Below, piece after piece: positions 1 through 8,705 of a DNA stretch of 64,000 nt. Position 1 is the first letter of the stretch. Every line of letters begins with the position of its first letter. The stretch is from Cupriavidus sp. UYMMa02A. GTDB lineage: Bacteria; Pseudomonadota; Gammaproteobacteria; Burkholderiales; Burkholderiaceae. The translations under genes were made by a program, and so were the position numbers. Where the stretch lies: the NCBI GenBank assembly GCA_001725945.1, contig LRMT01000205.1, positions 1-64,000 of the forward strand, written 5' to 3'. Under the pieces are notes generated by a model, which did no database searches, was not told where the DNA came from, and worked only from the letters and a program-made list of their open reading frames with translations.

Positions 1-263
1 AGGCGCGTCCACTGCGCGAAGCCAAAGATGCCCGCGATGGTGCAGAACACAATCCCGAGAGCAGCGATTGAGGCGAAACCAACGGCAAGAATCTGGAACA
101 TCGCTTGCGCCGGCTTTTGGACCGAAACCTGCGCATACGAGATGGCCGGAGCGGCAAGCAGCACCGCGGAGACCATGGGAGCGGTTCTCTTACCGCTTGC
201 CAGCCTAGTCAACCAGGCCTGTGCCTTCTGGCGAGCCTGTTGAATCGTGATTTGCGAACGCAT
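1..263 (-). CDS. virB2: VirB2-like major pilin, 3' end cut by window edge
   Basis: Read on the minus strand from the ATG at 263, with GAGGAA about 8 bases upstream. The product has a charged N-terminus, a first hydrophobic stretch ending in a likely signal-peptidase site (AISYAQ, about residues 39-44) and then two hydrophobic helices around residues 55-85, including the segment LAVGFASIAALGIV. This is the plan of VirB2/TrbC pilins, processed and stored in the inner membrane before assembly into the conjugative pilus. Its start lies inside the end of the upstream small gene (59-base overlap), so the two are probably translationally coupled. The C-terminus lies outside the window, where virB3 and virB4 would be expected. 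The call rests on topology and the neighbouring transfer genes. Confidence 0.75.
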   Translation of the reverse strand, partial: MRSQITIQQARQKAQAWLTRLASGKRTAPMVSAVLLAAPAISYAQVSVQKPAQAMFQILAVGFASIAALGIVFCTIAGIFGFAQWTR

Positions 264-522
264 TTGCCTGTTCCTCAGTGATGTTACGAAGAAATATCGT
301 CGGGACCTGTCCGTAGGTCTTTTCGATGTAGTCGAACAAACTGTCCAAGCTCGACCAGGTGCGAGGCTTCTTGCGTTGCGTGATGAGAAGGACTTCATCG
401 TCTTGCCACATAAAGCGGCAATGCAGTTCGAATGTCCCCAAATCTCTTTCCACGACACGAAAGTGAACCAAGCTACCCATGGTCAGGCGCTCTTTCAGTG
501 CGACTTCGTTGATCGTGTCCAT
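205..522 (-). CDS. small ParC-like partition-associated protein
   Basis: A 105-residue soluble protein starting MDTINEVALKERL. The chosen ATG at 522 has GGGAG about 10 bases upstream; the longer reading to 585 lacks one and would overlap the operator at 581. It has a short helix followed by an apparent beta-rich fold (RVVERDLGTFELHC, then PRTWSSLDSLFDYI). That pattern resembles short plasmid proteins annotated as ParC-family partition-associated proteins, but I cannot confirm the family by eye. It lies between the topoisomerase and virB2 in a minus-strand transfer operon, directly behind the operator array at 581-671, so a transfer-control role is equally possible. Confidence 0.55.
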   Translation of the reverse strand: MDTINEVALKERLTMGSLVHFRVVERDLGTFELHCRFMWQDDEVLLITQRKKPRTWSSLDSLFDYIEKTYGQVPTIFLRNITEEQANAFANHDSTGSPEGTGLVD

Positions 523-580
523 GGTGGGGTGCTCCCTTTTGTCAAATGGACACAATTCTATCCACACGCGAGCTCTTTGC

Positions 581-671
581 ATCAAAAGTACGTGATTTGA
601 TGTGCCGGATTATATTCCAATGTCGAATCAAATGTGTGTGTTTCGACATATCAAAACGCTATATTTTGATT
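581..671 (-). promoter_or_regulatory. four-unit operator array and promoter of the virB2 operon
   Basis: Two good copies of the plasmid-wide 22-bp dyad ATCAAAA-N8-WTTGATT lie at 581-602 and 650-671, with a weaker one at 627-648 and a very weak one at 604-625, so the starts step by 23 bases. A TATAAT-like -10 for the minus strand lies between them. The array is in the gap between the topoisomerase stop and the small gene at 522 and should control the small gene and virB2. The motif and spacing are seen directly; the regulator is unknown. Confidence 0.65.
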
Positions 672-2653
672 CTAGCAACAACTTTCGGGCGACCCGATGC
701 CCGCTTCAGATCCGCCGCAAAGTCCGGCCGGCCTCCCTTGTTCGGATAGGCCTTGTTGCAAGCCCGGTCTGAGCAGCCGAAGAAGTCGTACCCCTTGGAG
801 TCGCCTGCCGCAGCCTTCTTGCGGTGAATCAGCGGTTGTCCGCATTTGCACTTGAACGCGCTCGGGGCGGGGCCTGCGGTGGCGGACGGCTTGCCGCCGA
901 CGTCTTCGCGAACCGTCTTGCATTCGGGATAGCCCGTGCAGCCCCAAAACGCGTGCCCGTCATCCTTCGTGTGCCGGCACATGGGCTTGCCACAGGACGG
1001 GCAAGGGAACCGCGGCTTTGTGGCACGCGCGAAGTTTTCGAGTTCACCGCCCAGGCCACCGTCAAACGTGGCAACCGTGTCGATGTAGGTAGCGGCGCCT
1101 TGCGCGATCTGGTCGAGCTGCGCTTCCATTCGCCGCGTGTACTCGAAGTCCATGAACGTGAATTTCCCGTTGAGCGTCTGGAACACGTAGATGCCCAGGT
1201 CCTGCACGTACAGCTGCATGTCGTCCTCTTGGCGGACATAGCCTCGTTCGAGCAGTGTGCTCACAATGCTCGCGAAGGAGCTGGGCCGACCAATGCCCTT
1301 CTCTTCCAGGATTTCGACCAAGGCCGCATCGGTGTACCGCTGTGGTCGTCGCGTTTTCATCGGGACGACCTCACAACGTACGGGAACGGTCTGGCCGACC
1401 TTGAATGCCGGTACCGGATTCGGCGTCTCGTCCTTCGCTTCTTCGACCTGGTCGACTTTCGTCAACGAAAGCCACCCAGGCGAAACAAGCTTGCGCCCCT
1501 TGGCCACGAACACCACCGGGCGCCGTCAACGTCGCCAGCAGATAGTTCCGCCATGCGCGTCGCAAAGACTGCGTCCGGCATTTGGGACGCTACTGCGCGT
1601 TGCCAGATCAGGCGATACAAAGAGCGCTCAGCGGGGGTATCACCGGCCTCCGTTACGGAAAAATCCGTAGGCACTGTTGCAACGTGGCCTTCCTGTGCCA
1701 GGTCCTTCGACTTGAAGGTTCGCGCCTTCTCTACGTGGGGAATGCCGTTGGCATCGCAGTATGCGAAAAGCGACGCGAGTGATTCGGGGGAGAACGCCGG
1801 CTGGTCAGTGCGATGGTAGGTGATGAGCCCCTTTTCAAAGAGCTTCTGCGCTGTCTCCATCGCCTTGCCGACCGACATTTTCAACGTCACCGACGCGGCG
1901 CGTTGCATCGTGGATGTGATGAACGGCGCCGGCGCTGCGCCGCGCAGGAGCCTCCTCGAACTTGGTCACAGCCACCGTGTTGAGCGCCGCGACACGTTTG
2001 GCAATGGCCTGATCCAGGACATGCGGAACCTCCTTCGTTACGAAGGGCGCTGTCTGCCAGTCCGCGTGCCAGTCTTCGCCAAATGCCTTCACCGTGTAGT
2101 GGTCGATGGGCTGGAAGAACTTGATTGCAAGCTCGCGTTCCGCGAGCAGGCGCAACGCCACGCTTTGCACGCGACCGGCAGAGAGCGTAATTCCGCCGAA
2201 CCGACTGAGCAGTGGACTGACCTTGTAGCCCACGATGCGGTCAATCACACGTCGCGCTTCTTGCGCACGGACGCGTGCGGCATCGATCGTGTCCGCAGCT
2301 CGGATCTGCTGCATCACTTCGTCGTGCGTTATCGAGTCAAAGCGCACGCGCTTGCACTCACCCAGGCCACACGCGGCCTTGATGTGCCACGCAATTGCCT
2401 CGCCTTCGCGATCAGGGTCGGTGCCCAGGTAGATTTCGTCTGCCGTCGCGGCGAGACGCTTAATCAGTTCGATGTTTCGCGCCGCCCGATCATTCACGAC
2501 ATACTGCGGTCGATAGTCCGGCGCCTGCACACCCATCTCTCGCTCAGGCAGATCGCGTACGTGCCCGTAGGACGCAATGATCTGCCAACCGTCGCCCAGG
2601 ACCTTGCTCAGCTTTGGAATCTTGTTGGGCGATTCAATGATCATCAGCTTCAT
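659..2653 (-). CDS. topA: type IA DNA topoisomerase (TopA/TraE-like), two frameshifts
   Basis: About 664 residues once two frameshifts near 1905 and 1500 are bridged. The N-terminus (MKLMIIESPNKIPKL, then SYGHVRDLP) is the Toprim domain, with the acidic DPDREGEA motif. The middle carries the active-site tyrosine segment GLITYHRTDQP. The C-terminus ends in two zinc-ribbon-like blocks (CPSCGKPM...C and CKCGQPL...C), as in TopA-type enzymes. Type IA topoisomerases relax or decatenate DNA by breaking one strand through a tyrosine; plasmid copies (TraE, TopB/TopA) accompany conjugative systems. It overlaps the end of the virB1-like gene by 20 bases, so it belongs to that operon. An ACTTTCGTCAACGAAAG palindrome lies inside the gene at 1455-1471. 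The frameshifts look like sequence errors because all domains are intact across frames. Confidence 0.9.
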
Positions 2654-3335
2654 CAGCTCCTCCCATCTCGTATTTGAGCGAGCCCTTAGCGCCTGCATTG
2701 CCCGGAATGGGTTTCACGCGCATGCTGGCGCGGCCTTCTTCTGCGGCGCGGGACTTTGCTTTCAGTGAAACCATGTCGACCGGCTCGCCATTCGGGAGCG
2801 AGGCTGGCACGTCCGCCGGCGGCGATGGACTTGCATTCGCCGCTGCGCCCGGGCGGGCAACGGTAGGCACGACGCCGATTGCCGCGGGCTGCAATGCCGC
2901 GGATACGACTTTCTGCACGTAGCCGTGCTGAAACCCTGTCACGTAGTTGCCGCTGTAGTAGCAGCTGAAGGCCGCACGCAACGCAGCCTGGTCGTCCCCA
3001 TACTTGCGCTTCGCGCGAACAAAGCACTCTTCCAGAATCGCGGCACCCGTACGCAGATTCCGGCAGAGATCGAAGATCGTGTCGTAGCTCTCGTTGTACT
3101 TGGCAAGGTTGTAGCGGTTGACCTGCGTGGCCCCCATGCTGAAGTTGTAGCCAAGGCGCTCGAGCTGGCGTGCGGTGGCGACGGCTTCTGCATGGCTGCG
3201 TGGCTGTCGCTCCAGGCGTCCGCCAACCACACCGATCGCATACGGATTGAACGACGACTCAACGCGCGCGACGGCCATCAATGTCTGCGGGGCCACGTTG
3301 GGTGCGCACTGCTGTGCGACTGCAACGAAGTCCAT
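2634..3335 (-). CDS. virB1: VirB1-like lytic transglycosylase
   Basis: A 233-residue protein starting at MDFVAVAQQ. Residues 1-150 form a lysozyme-like SLT fold with the catalytic glutamate in RVESSFNPYAIG, followed by the GATQVNRYNLAKY segment and an AAFSCYYSGN motif typical of VirB1/LtgA-type transglycosylases. The C-terminal third is a low-complexity Pro/Ala linker, as in VirB1, which is often cleaved there. It opens the peptidoglycan for the transfer channel. I see no classical signal peptide at the chosen start; the in-frame upstream extension to 3383 does not supply one. It lies 4 bases behind the TrbM-like gene and overlaps the topoisomerase. Confidence 0.88.
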   Translation of the reverse strand: MDFVAVAQQCAPNVAPQTLMAVARVESSFNPYAIGVVGGRLERQPRSHAEAVATARQLERLGYNFSMGATQVNRYNLAKYNESYDTIFDLCRNLRTGAAILEECFVRAKRKYGDDQAALRAAFSCYYSGNYVTGFQHGYVQKVVSAALQPAAIGVVPTVARPGAAANASPSPPADVPASLPNGEPVDMVSLKAKSRAAEEGRASMRVKPIPGNAGAKGSLKYEMGGADEADDH

Positions 3336-3339
3336 AGCC

Positions 3340-3888
3340 TCACCACCAGACGCGGTTGAACAGCTTGTTGTTGATGAAGACATCGATGCCGTTGTAGCCC
3401 TTGTACTGCTGCCACACGACCTTATCGAATACGCTCACGTAGCGCGTTTCTTCCGCGCTGCCGGTCACGTAGGTGCCCAGCAGTTGGCCCACACAAGCGC
3501 GGGAGTTCGCTCCGCCGCCTTCTGAGGTGCCGTATTGCTGATCAGTGAGTTGAACGTATGCACCCTTGCGATAGCCTTCCCCAACCATACTACCCGCGAC
3601 AGCGGGGCTCAGGCCTGCAGGACAGGGATCGTAGGGCTCGCGCGTAGGACGCGCGAAGTTGGTTCCGTCATTGCCGTCCGCTTCGTCGCACGTCGGGAAT
3701 GGCCGGCCTTTGGCCAAGTCACGGTAAAGCTTGTCGATCGGCGGAACGCATTCGACAAACTGCTTCGGCCCGTTAGGGCTCGCCAGGCACAACAGCACCT
3801 TACAACCGAATTCACTGGCCTGTGCCAAGACGGGCGCCGCAGTCGCAAGACAGAGCGCAGTCCACACGACAGCTCGGGTCTTCTGCAT
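3340..3888 (-). CDS. TrbM/KikA/MpfK-like conjugal transfer protein
   Basis: A 182-residue exported protein. Residues 1-24 are a clear signal peptide (basic start, hydrophobic core, cleavage near VLAQAS). The mature part has several cysteines and the block CKVLLCLASPNGPKQF..C, followed by LYRDLAKGRPFPTC, a pattern I associate with the TrbM/KikA/MpfK family of periplasmic mating-pair proteins. It is first in a minus-strand operon followed directly by virB1 and the topoisomerase. Its promoter region carries two copies of the plasmid-wide dyad operator. Function inside the family is poorly known; a periplasmic role in mating-pair formation is inferred from context. Confidence 0.75.
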   Translation of the reverse strand: MQKTRAVVWTALCLATAAPVLAQASEFGCKVLLCLASPNGPKQFVECVPPIDKLYRDLAKGRPFPTCDEADGNDGTNFARPTREPYDPCPAGLSPAVAGSMVGEGYRKGAYVQLTDQQYGTSEGGGANSRACVGQLLGTYVTGSAEETRYVSVFDKVVWQQYKGYNGIDVFINNKLFNRVWW

Positions 3889-3919
3889 GGATTCTCCAGA
3901 TTAGAATGGCGCCCTCACA

Positions 3920-3964
3920 ATCAAAAATGTATAATTTGATTTGTCAAAAGGCACAATATTGATA
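3920..3964 (-). promoter_or_regulatory. two dyad operators over the trbM-virB1-topA promoter
   Basis: A strong copy of the 22-bp dyad (AATCAAA-N9-TTTGATT symmetry) at 3920-3941 is followed by a weaker one at 3943-3964, again 23 bases apart. On the minus strand a promoter TTGTGC, 17 bases, TATACA fits between them, so binding would block RNA polymerase directly. It lies 32 bases upstream of the transfer operon start. Confidence 0.65.
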
Positions 3965-4019
3965 ATCGTAGAAGAATCACGGATGACTCGCAACCCTCTT
4001 CCATGGGGTGAAGATGGGG

Positions 4020-4052
4020 CGGCGGGAGCCGCGTGAGGGGCATCGCCCCTCC
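4020..4052 (+). repeat. paired-hairpin repeat, divergent copy
   Basis: The unit is a GGGA-loop hairpin (CGGCGGGAGCCGC) followed by a second GC hairpin (here GAGGGGCATCGCCCCTC). Better copies are at 13801-13834, 28969-29003 and 55971-56001, and the first hairpin alone recurs at 34834-34847. The rest of 3965-4270 holds no gene I can support. Confidence 0.6.
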
Positions 4053-4274
4053 CTCTGGCAGCTGATTTCAGCGCGCGGCAGCGCGCAGCAACCCCCAGGA
4101 GGTGTCCGTAGCCGATTCACAAGAATTCAGAACTTTTGCCGGAACCAGACCTAACATGCTCACCACGAAGCAGAGCGGCCGAAGGCTTGAGATGAATTAA
4201 GGGATTACTGAGGACTTGCCCCTAAAGTGGGGTTCAGATGTCTCGACATTCAGCCGATGGAATGCCTTATGAAT

Positions 4275-4290
4275 TCCGACAGTTGTCGGA
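4275..4290. promoter_or_regulatory. TCCGAC-AGTT-GTCGGA operator-like palindrome
   Basis: Nearly the same palindrome as the one at 9631-9648 in front of the XRE-type regulator gene (there TTCCGAC-AATT-GTCGGAA). It lies about 130 bases upstream of the small gene at 4419, which is therefore a candidate target of that regulator. This is an inference from two matching sites only. Confidence 0.45.
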
Positions 4291-4349
4291 TTGCTTTGTG
4301 CCGAGGCGGGCACGAACCGGAGGCGCTGGTTCCTGGAGACGGAGAGAGA

Positions 4350-4388
4350 GGCGGCCCGAACATCGGGAAATGTTCATACCGGGCCGCC
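4350..4388 (+). promoter_or_regulatory. leader hairpin before the gene at 4419
   Basis: GGCGGCCCG pairs with CGGGCCGCC, and inside it AACAT pairs with ATGTT, giving a long interrupted stem that ends about 30 bases before the start codon. No T-run follows, so this is more likely an mRNA leader structure than a terminator. Nothing identifies a ligand. Confidence 0.45.
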
Positions 4389-4418
4389 TTGGACAAACCA
4401 ACTTTGGGAGTTAGCAAC

Positions 4419-4820
4419 ATGTCCATTGCGAATAATAGCAGCACCGATAACGCGGCCAATCAAGACTCTGTCGATGTGCCCTCAACGCAGCCGACCTGGC
4501 GCGGCTTGGTGCCGCAGTTGATTGCGCTGTACGACGAAGACGTAGATCCGCTGTATGCCTATAGCGAGTTGCTGCGCATGGCGCATTTTGCCGATGTGTC
4601 GGCTGACGTCGTGGATGACTTGCTGCAGATCCTGCAGCTAGCGGCCGCAGGAGATGTCTCACAGATACGCGCCGTCGCGCGCAATGCGATCCAGCGCTAT
4701 GACGCTGTGCCGCCTCCGGCGACCATGACGCTCGACAATTGGCTGCCGCGAGCGCGCGGCAGCCATACAGCGGCCCACAGGCCGAAAGACAGGCGGCGTA
4801 AATGGATTCGGGGCCCTTAG
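4419..4820 (+). CDS. small acidic protein of unknown function
   Basis: 133 residues starting MSIANNSSTDN, with GGGAG at a good distance upstream of the ATG; the longer upstream reading has no ribosome site. The N-terminus is Ser/Asn/Asp rich. Residues 25-100 look helical and acidic (LIALYDEDVDPLYAYSELL, DVVDDLLQILQLAA). The tail is strongly basic (PKDRRRKWIRG). I recognise no family. It stands alone between a leader hairpin and a strong hairpin that overlaps its stop codon, and is divergent from the transfer operon to its left and convergent with kfrA to its right. Confidence 0.6.
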   Translation: MSIANNSSTDNAANQDSVDVPSTQPTWRGLVPQLIALYDEDVDPLYAYSELLRMAHFADVSADVVDDLLQILQLAAAGDVSQIRAVARNAIQRYDAVPPPATMTLDNWLPRARGSHTAAHRPKDRRRKWIRGP

Positions 4821-4831
4821 GGGCCCCGAAT
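4806..4831 (+). terminator. hairpin overlapping the stop of the 4419 gene
   Basis: ATTCGGGGCCC, a 4-base loop, then GGGCCCCGAAT form an 11-bp stem that includes the TAG stop codon, followed by GTTTGT. The T-run is weak, so termination strength is uncertain. From here to 5020 I see only GC-rich sequence without a gene. Confidence 0.55.
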
Positions 4832-5020
4832 GTTTGTACGAATGAGTTCTCCCCCTGTCTTGGCGCCTGCCGGCGCAGCATCGGATCGCTCATGGGGGAT
4901 AACACCCCCCCGCCACGAAGGCTTCCCCCGCGCGCACGGCGCGCATCACACCGCCCGATAATGCCGGGCGCTTCCAACAGCCAGATGAGGCCGCCCCCGC
5001 CCCTGAGATTGGTGTGCGGC

Positions 5021-5941
5021 TTAGGTCTGCTTGCGCCCGCCGGCCGGCTTCGTCTTCGCCGTGTCTGCTGTGTTGCCGGTCTGAGCGTCCGCACCCTTCT
5101 CTTCCGCGCCTTGCTCTGCGGCGCCCTTACCTGCCTTCTCAGCAGCCTCTTTCACGGCCAGTTCGGTTCGTGCCTCGCTCATTGCGTTGACAGATTCAAG
5201 CAGCCTTTCGTGAAGCGCTTCGTAGCGAGTCTGCAGGTCCTGGTACCGGCCCTGAGCGGCCTTCTCCTTCTCTTCGGCCTCGAGCGCACGAGATAGCAAA
5301 CCGGACTTGGCAGCAGCCTCGGATTTCAGATTTGCTTCGGCCACAGCAGCTGCCTTTTCCGCTGCCGCGGTACGTGCTTCCGCCTCGACAGTCGCTTTGC
5401 GCAACGCTTCGTTCTGACCTTGCAGGTCACCAAGCGCCTCAAGACGAATTTCAGCGCGAGCGAGCTTCTGCCGCGTTTGATCGGTCTCTTCTCTCGCTCG
5501 TCCCACTTCGTCGTTCAGGCGGGCGATCTCACCGGCTTGTTCACTGTTCTTGCCCGCGAGCGTGTCACGTTCGGTTGTGATGCGTGCCAGCTCGGCGCGA
5601 ACATCGTCCAACTCCTCTTCGAGGCGCTGGCCAGCTCCTACCAGGTCGTTGATATCAATTTCGGCTTGCTGAAGCTTGGCCTCTGCCTCAACCCGTGCCT
5701 CTGCTGCGATACGAGAGAACTCAGCGGCTAGAGCATCCCTGACGCGCCCAGGAAGCTCGAATGCCACTGCTGACGCCTTGGGAAGGGACTCGTTCCATTT
5801 CTTCAGATGAGGCTGAATGCTGTTTGGGCTTCCGCTACCCAACTCGTCACGGACATTGCGCAGCGTCGGTTCGCGGCCGGATTCCTTCAGTTTCGTCGCG
5901 GCGGCGGCAACTGCTTCATAGCTCAGGCTCGGGCGTGGCAT
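5021..5941 (-). CDS. kfrA: KfrA-like DNA-binding, coiled-coil plasmid protein
   Basis: 306 residues, intact. Residues 1-70 match the KfrA N-terminal DNA-binding domain (SYEAVAAAATKLKESGREPTL-type start, then GSGSPNSIQPHLKKWNE). Residues about 75-270 are an almost unbroken Ala/Glu/Gln/Arg-rich coiled coil. The tail is Ala/Gly/Glu/Lys rich. KfrA of IncP plasmids is an autorepressor and forms filament-like assemblies that help plasmid maintenance. The upstream region holds repeated CGTATC/GATACG elements at 5956-6008, a likely autoregulatory operator. It is monocistronic here. Confidence is high from the domain order and coiled coil. Confidence 0.9.
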   Translation of the reverse strand: MPRPSLSYEAVAAAATKLKESGREPTLRNVRDELGSGSPNSIQPHLKKWNESLPKASAVAFELPGRVRDALAAEFSRIAAEARVEAEAKLQQAEIDINDLVGAGQRLEEELDDVRAELARITTERDTLAGKNSEQAGEIARLNDEVGRAREETDQTRQKLARAEIRLEALGDLQGQNEALRKATVEAEARTAAAEKAAAVAEANLKSEAAAKSGLLSRALEAEEKEKAAQGRYQDLQTRYEALHERLLESVNAMSEARTELAVKEAAEKAGKGAAEQGAEEKGADAQTGNTADTAKTKPAGGRKQT

Positions 5942-5955
5942 AAGCTGGGTTCCTT

Positions 5956-6008
5956 ATCGTATCGTTGTCGTATCGTAGCGATTGATATGATACGTTATAT
6001 GATACGAA
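5956..6008 (-). promoter_or_regulatory. kfrA operator: two direct and two inverted CGTATC repeats
   Basis: Two CGTATCGT units at about 5958 and 5970 face two ATGATACG units at about 5987 and 6000, all within 70 bases upstream of kfrA. Multiple short repeats of this sort overlapping the promoter are how KfrA-family autorepressors are known to act. They differ from the ATCAAAA dyad found elsewhere in the plasmid. Confidence 0.65.
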
Positions 6009-6025
6009 TAGCAAGGGGAGTTTGC

Positions 6026-6042
6026 TGACATTTGAGGGGCGC
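6026..6042 (+). repeat. isolated TrfA-type iteron
   Basis: TGACATTTGAGGGGCGC matches the 17-bp oriV iterons at 29055-29374 but lies 23 kb away, alone, upstream of kfrA. Isolated iterons also occur on IncP plasmids and can take part in copy control by coupling; that role here is inference. Confidence 0.6.
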
Positions 6043-6054
6043 GTGAGCCATTGG

Positions 6055-6575
6055 GGGATGGACGTCTCCCCTCCGCTGCCGCTACGGGGCCGGGCTCTCG
6101 TGCTGGCGCATCGAGCTCCGCTACTGCGGATCTCGACCCCTTCGGGCTTCCATCCCTGACGCCTCCGCGCCTCCCGGCGCTGCGCGCTTCCGCTTGCCCG
6201 GGCTGCGCCCATCCGGCCTGCAGGCCGGCGAGGGACTAGGCGGGCTCGCCCGCTGAGGCGCTCGCCGCGCGGCGTCTTCTCTCGCGCAACTGGCACGCAT
6301 CACCACCGTTCCACGTTCGTCGTCCTATTCCGCGAACAGGTAGCCAACACCAGGTCACGCGGCAAGGGCCGCTTCGCTGAAATCCTCACCCGTTCGGTGC
6401 TCGCCTGGCGGCTGCGCTCCGCGTGCGGCCTCCGGTTTCTCCCTTGCCGCGCGCCCCGGCGCCGGCTCCCAGGCACGCGGGACGACGAACTCAAGGGAAC
6501 GGTGGCAACGCTGAAGGCCGCCAGCCACTTAGAGAAAACCACCACGCCGGGACTCGGAATCTAAGGGCCCGGTAG
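6055..6575 (+). ncRNA. long GC-rich leader repeat, copy A
   Basis: A ~520-base region with no supportable gene, sharing its whole length with copies at 10022-10541 and 22357-22875 (roughly 85 % by eye) and blocks with 18151-18638. Conserved landmarks in order: GTCTCCC(C)TCCGCTGC; the stem GAGCTCCGC-loop-GCGGATCTC; CCTTCGGGCTTCCATCCCTGAC; the CCGGCCTGCAGGCCGG palindrome; CGCCGCGCGGCG; CTCACCCGTTCGGTGCTCGCCT; and a shared end TAGGGCCCGGTAGCTG. It ends 62 bases before the ParB-like gene. Conserved stems with variable loops suggest a structured RNA leader, but a DNA-level repeat is not excluded. Confidence 0.55.
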
Positions 6576-6637
6576 CTGGAAAAACAACATCGTTGTCACC
6601 TTCACTCGAAAACCCTTCTTCTCATTGGAGTCGCAAC

Positions 6638-8632
6638 ATGGACATGACCGTAAGCACCGAGATTCAAGCCGCCGCCGCTCAAGCCACGTCGAACCTGCTC
6701 TCGCAACAGCATGGAAGCGTTCGCCTCGGCTCGCTGTATCTGGACAAGCGCAACGTTCGCAAGATCAAGGGCAAGATGCCAATTCCTGACCTGGCCGCCG
6801 CTATCAAGCGCGAAGGTCTGCTGCAGAACCTCGTTGTCGTGGTTCGCAAGGGCAAGAAGAAGGGGCAGACGCATGAGGTGATCGCCGGTGGCCGTCGCTA
6901 TCAGGCTCTCATGCTGCTGGTCGAATGGGGCGATATCACGCTGGATTTCGAAGTGCAGGTCACGTTCGTGGCAGCTGACAACGCGACCTCTGCCAGCTTG
7001 ATCGAGAATGTCGCGCGCGAGGCCATGCACCCCGCCGACGAACTGGACGCCTTTGCAGCCCTGCTCAAGCAAGGCCAGACGTTCGACACCATCGGCAACA
7101 GCTTCGGCGTGTCCGCCATGACCGTGCGCCGTCGTATCAAGCTGCTCTCCGTGTCGCCCAAGCTCGTCGCGCTGCTGCGCACGGACGAAATCACGTTGGA
7201 GCAACTTGGCGCCCTCGCAGCGACGGACAGCCATGAAGCACAAGAAGCAGTGTGGGAAGAGACGCAGCACAACAACTGGATGCGCGAGCCGGAACGTCTG
7301 CGCGCACGCCTGACAAAGGAAGAGATCGACGCCAACGAAAACCCGGTTGCACGCTTCGTTGGACTGCAAGCCTACGAGGCCGCTGGCGGGCAGGTGCGCC
7401 GCGATCTGTTCTCCGAAGACGATACGGGCTACATCTGCGACTCGGAGTTGTTGTACCGCCTCGCAGACGAGAAACTCGCAGCTGCTGCGCAGTCCCTGCG
7501 TGACGATGGCTGGTCGTGGGTGGAGACGCGCTACGAACGCCAGTACGGCGATTTCGCGCGCTACGGCCGCCTCGATGCAGAAGTCATCATTACGGACGAG
7601 ATGCGCCCCAAGATCGATGCGCTTGCCGAAAAGATCAAGGCGCTTACCATCGAAATCGACGCCTTCTACGAGCAAGACGACTCGACCGATGAGGAGAACG
7701 AGCGCAACGCCGAGCGTGAAGACGAATCTGCCGAGTTGGAACGCGAGAAGGAGGAACTCGAAGAAGCCTGCGCCCAATGGACGGCTCACCAAAAGGCTAT
7801 CGCGGGCGTTGTGGTGTCGATCAGCCGAGCCGGCGAACTCCAGAAGGAATTCGGCCTTGTCGAACCGGGCTCCCGCCCTGTTGACGATGAGACGGGCGTG
7901 GCGATGGAAGTGCGCGACCAGTATGGCCGCGAAATGAAGCCGAAGACCCGTGCTGCCCATTCCGACAAGATGGTTGCACGCCTGACTGCACATCGCACTA
8001 TCGCAGTGCAGGCTGAGATTCTGAAGCGCCCCGATGTCGCTCTCGCCTTCCTGACGTCGCGCCTCGCTGGCGACATGTTCTACAACGTCTACACGTCCTC
8101 GCTGCAGGTTCGCTCGACGCAAGTCCACCACCAACTGACGAACGCGGCCGATGACATGGAGCAATCGGCGGACTGGACGGCCATCGTCGCTGCCAAGGCG
8201 GCATGGCGCGCGAAGCTGCCCGAGAAGTTCAACGACCTCCTCCCGTGGCTGCTGCAGCAAAGCGCCGACGAAGTAACCGAACTGATGGCCTTCTGCGTCG
8301 CTCGCAGTATCGACGGCCTGCGTAACACCGAAGGGCAGAACGCACCGATGGATGCAATTGCTGAGGTGCTCGGCGTTGACATGGCCGACCACTGGCAGGC
8401 TACCGAATCGAGCTACTTCGGCCATATCTCCAAGAAGCAGATGATGGCCGCTGTGACCGAGGCTGTGTCCGCTGAGGCTGCTGCGCCGCTGGCGACCATG
8501 AAGAAGGATGCTGCCGCTCAAGCTGCTGAGAGGGCTCTGAACGGGGTTCGCTGGGTGCCGGAGCCGATGCGCGCTCGCCTGACGACAGACCACATCGAGG
8601 ACGACGAGGTGATGACCGAGGGCGACGAGTAA
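6638..8632 (+). CDS. large ParB/Srx-domain protein
   Basis: 664 residues, intact. I chose the ATG at 6638 (MDMTVSTEIQ) because GGAG lies 9 bases upstream. Residues 25-130 are a ParB/Srx N-terminal domain (VRLGSLYLDKRNVRKI, then EVIAGGRRYQALMLL and SLIENVAREAMHPADELDAF). Residues 140-185 are a helix-turn-helix region (IGNSFGVSAMTVRRRIKLL). The remaining two thirds contain a long charged coiled coil (residues about 345-400, rich in Glu/Arg) and a helical end. It is much longer than partition ParB proteins and has no parA beside it, while a separate parA-parB pair lies at 31-33 kb. It therefore probably regulates accessory genes rather than driving partition. It is preceded by the long leader repeat. 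Confidence 0.8.
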   Translation: MDMTVSTEIQAAAAQATSNLLSQQHGSVRLGSLYLDKRNVRKIKGKMPIPDLAAAIKREGLLQNLVVVVRKGKKKGQTHEVIAGGRRYQALMLLVEWGDITLDFEVQVTFVAADNATSASLIENVAREAMHPADELDAFAALLKQGQTFDTIGNSFGVSAMTVRRRIKLLSVSPKLVALLRTDEITLEQLGALAATDSHEAQEAVWEETQHNNWMREPERLRARLTKEEIDANENPVARFVGLQAYEAAGGQVRRDLFSEDDTGYICDSELLYRLADEKLAAAAQSLRDDGWSWVETRYERQYGDFARYGRLDAEVIITDEMRPKIDALAEKIKALTIEIDAFYEQDDSTDEENERNAEREDESAELEREKEELEEACAQWTAHQKAIAGVVVSISRAGELQKEFGLVEPGSRPVDDETGVAMEVRDQYGREMKPKTRAAHSDKMVARLTAHRTIAVQAEILKRPDVALAFLTSRLAGDMFYNVYTSSLQVRSTQVHHQLTNAADDMEQSADWTAIVAAKAAWRAKLPEKFNDLLPWLLQQSADEVTELMAFCVARSIDGLRNTEGQNAPMDAIAEVLGVDMADHWQATESSYFGHISKKQMMAAVTEAVSAEAAAPLATMKKDAAAQAAERALNGVRWVPEPMRARLTTDHIEDDEVMTEGDE

Positions 8633-8705
8633 GCCTGACTGGGGCGGCGACTGAGTCGCCCCCGTCTTTCCCCACACAGCCAGGTACACAGGACTCCAAC
8701 ACGCC

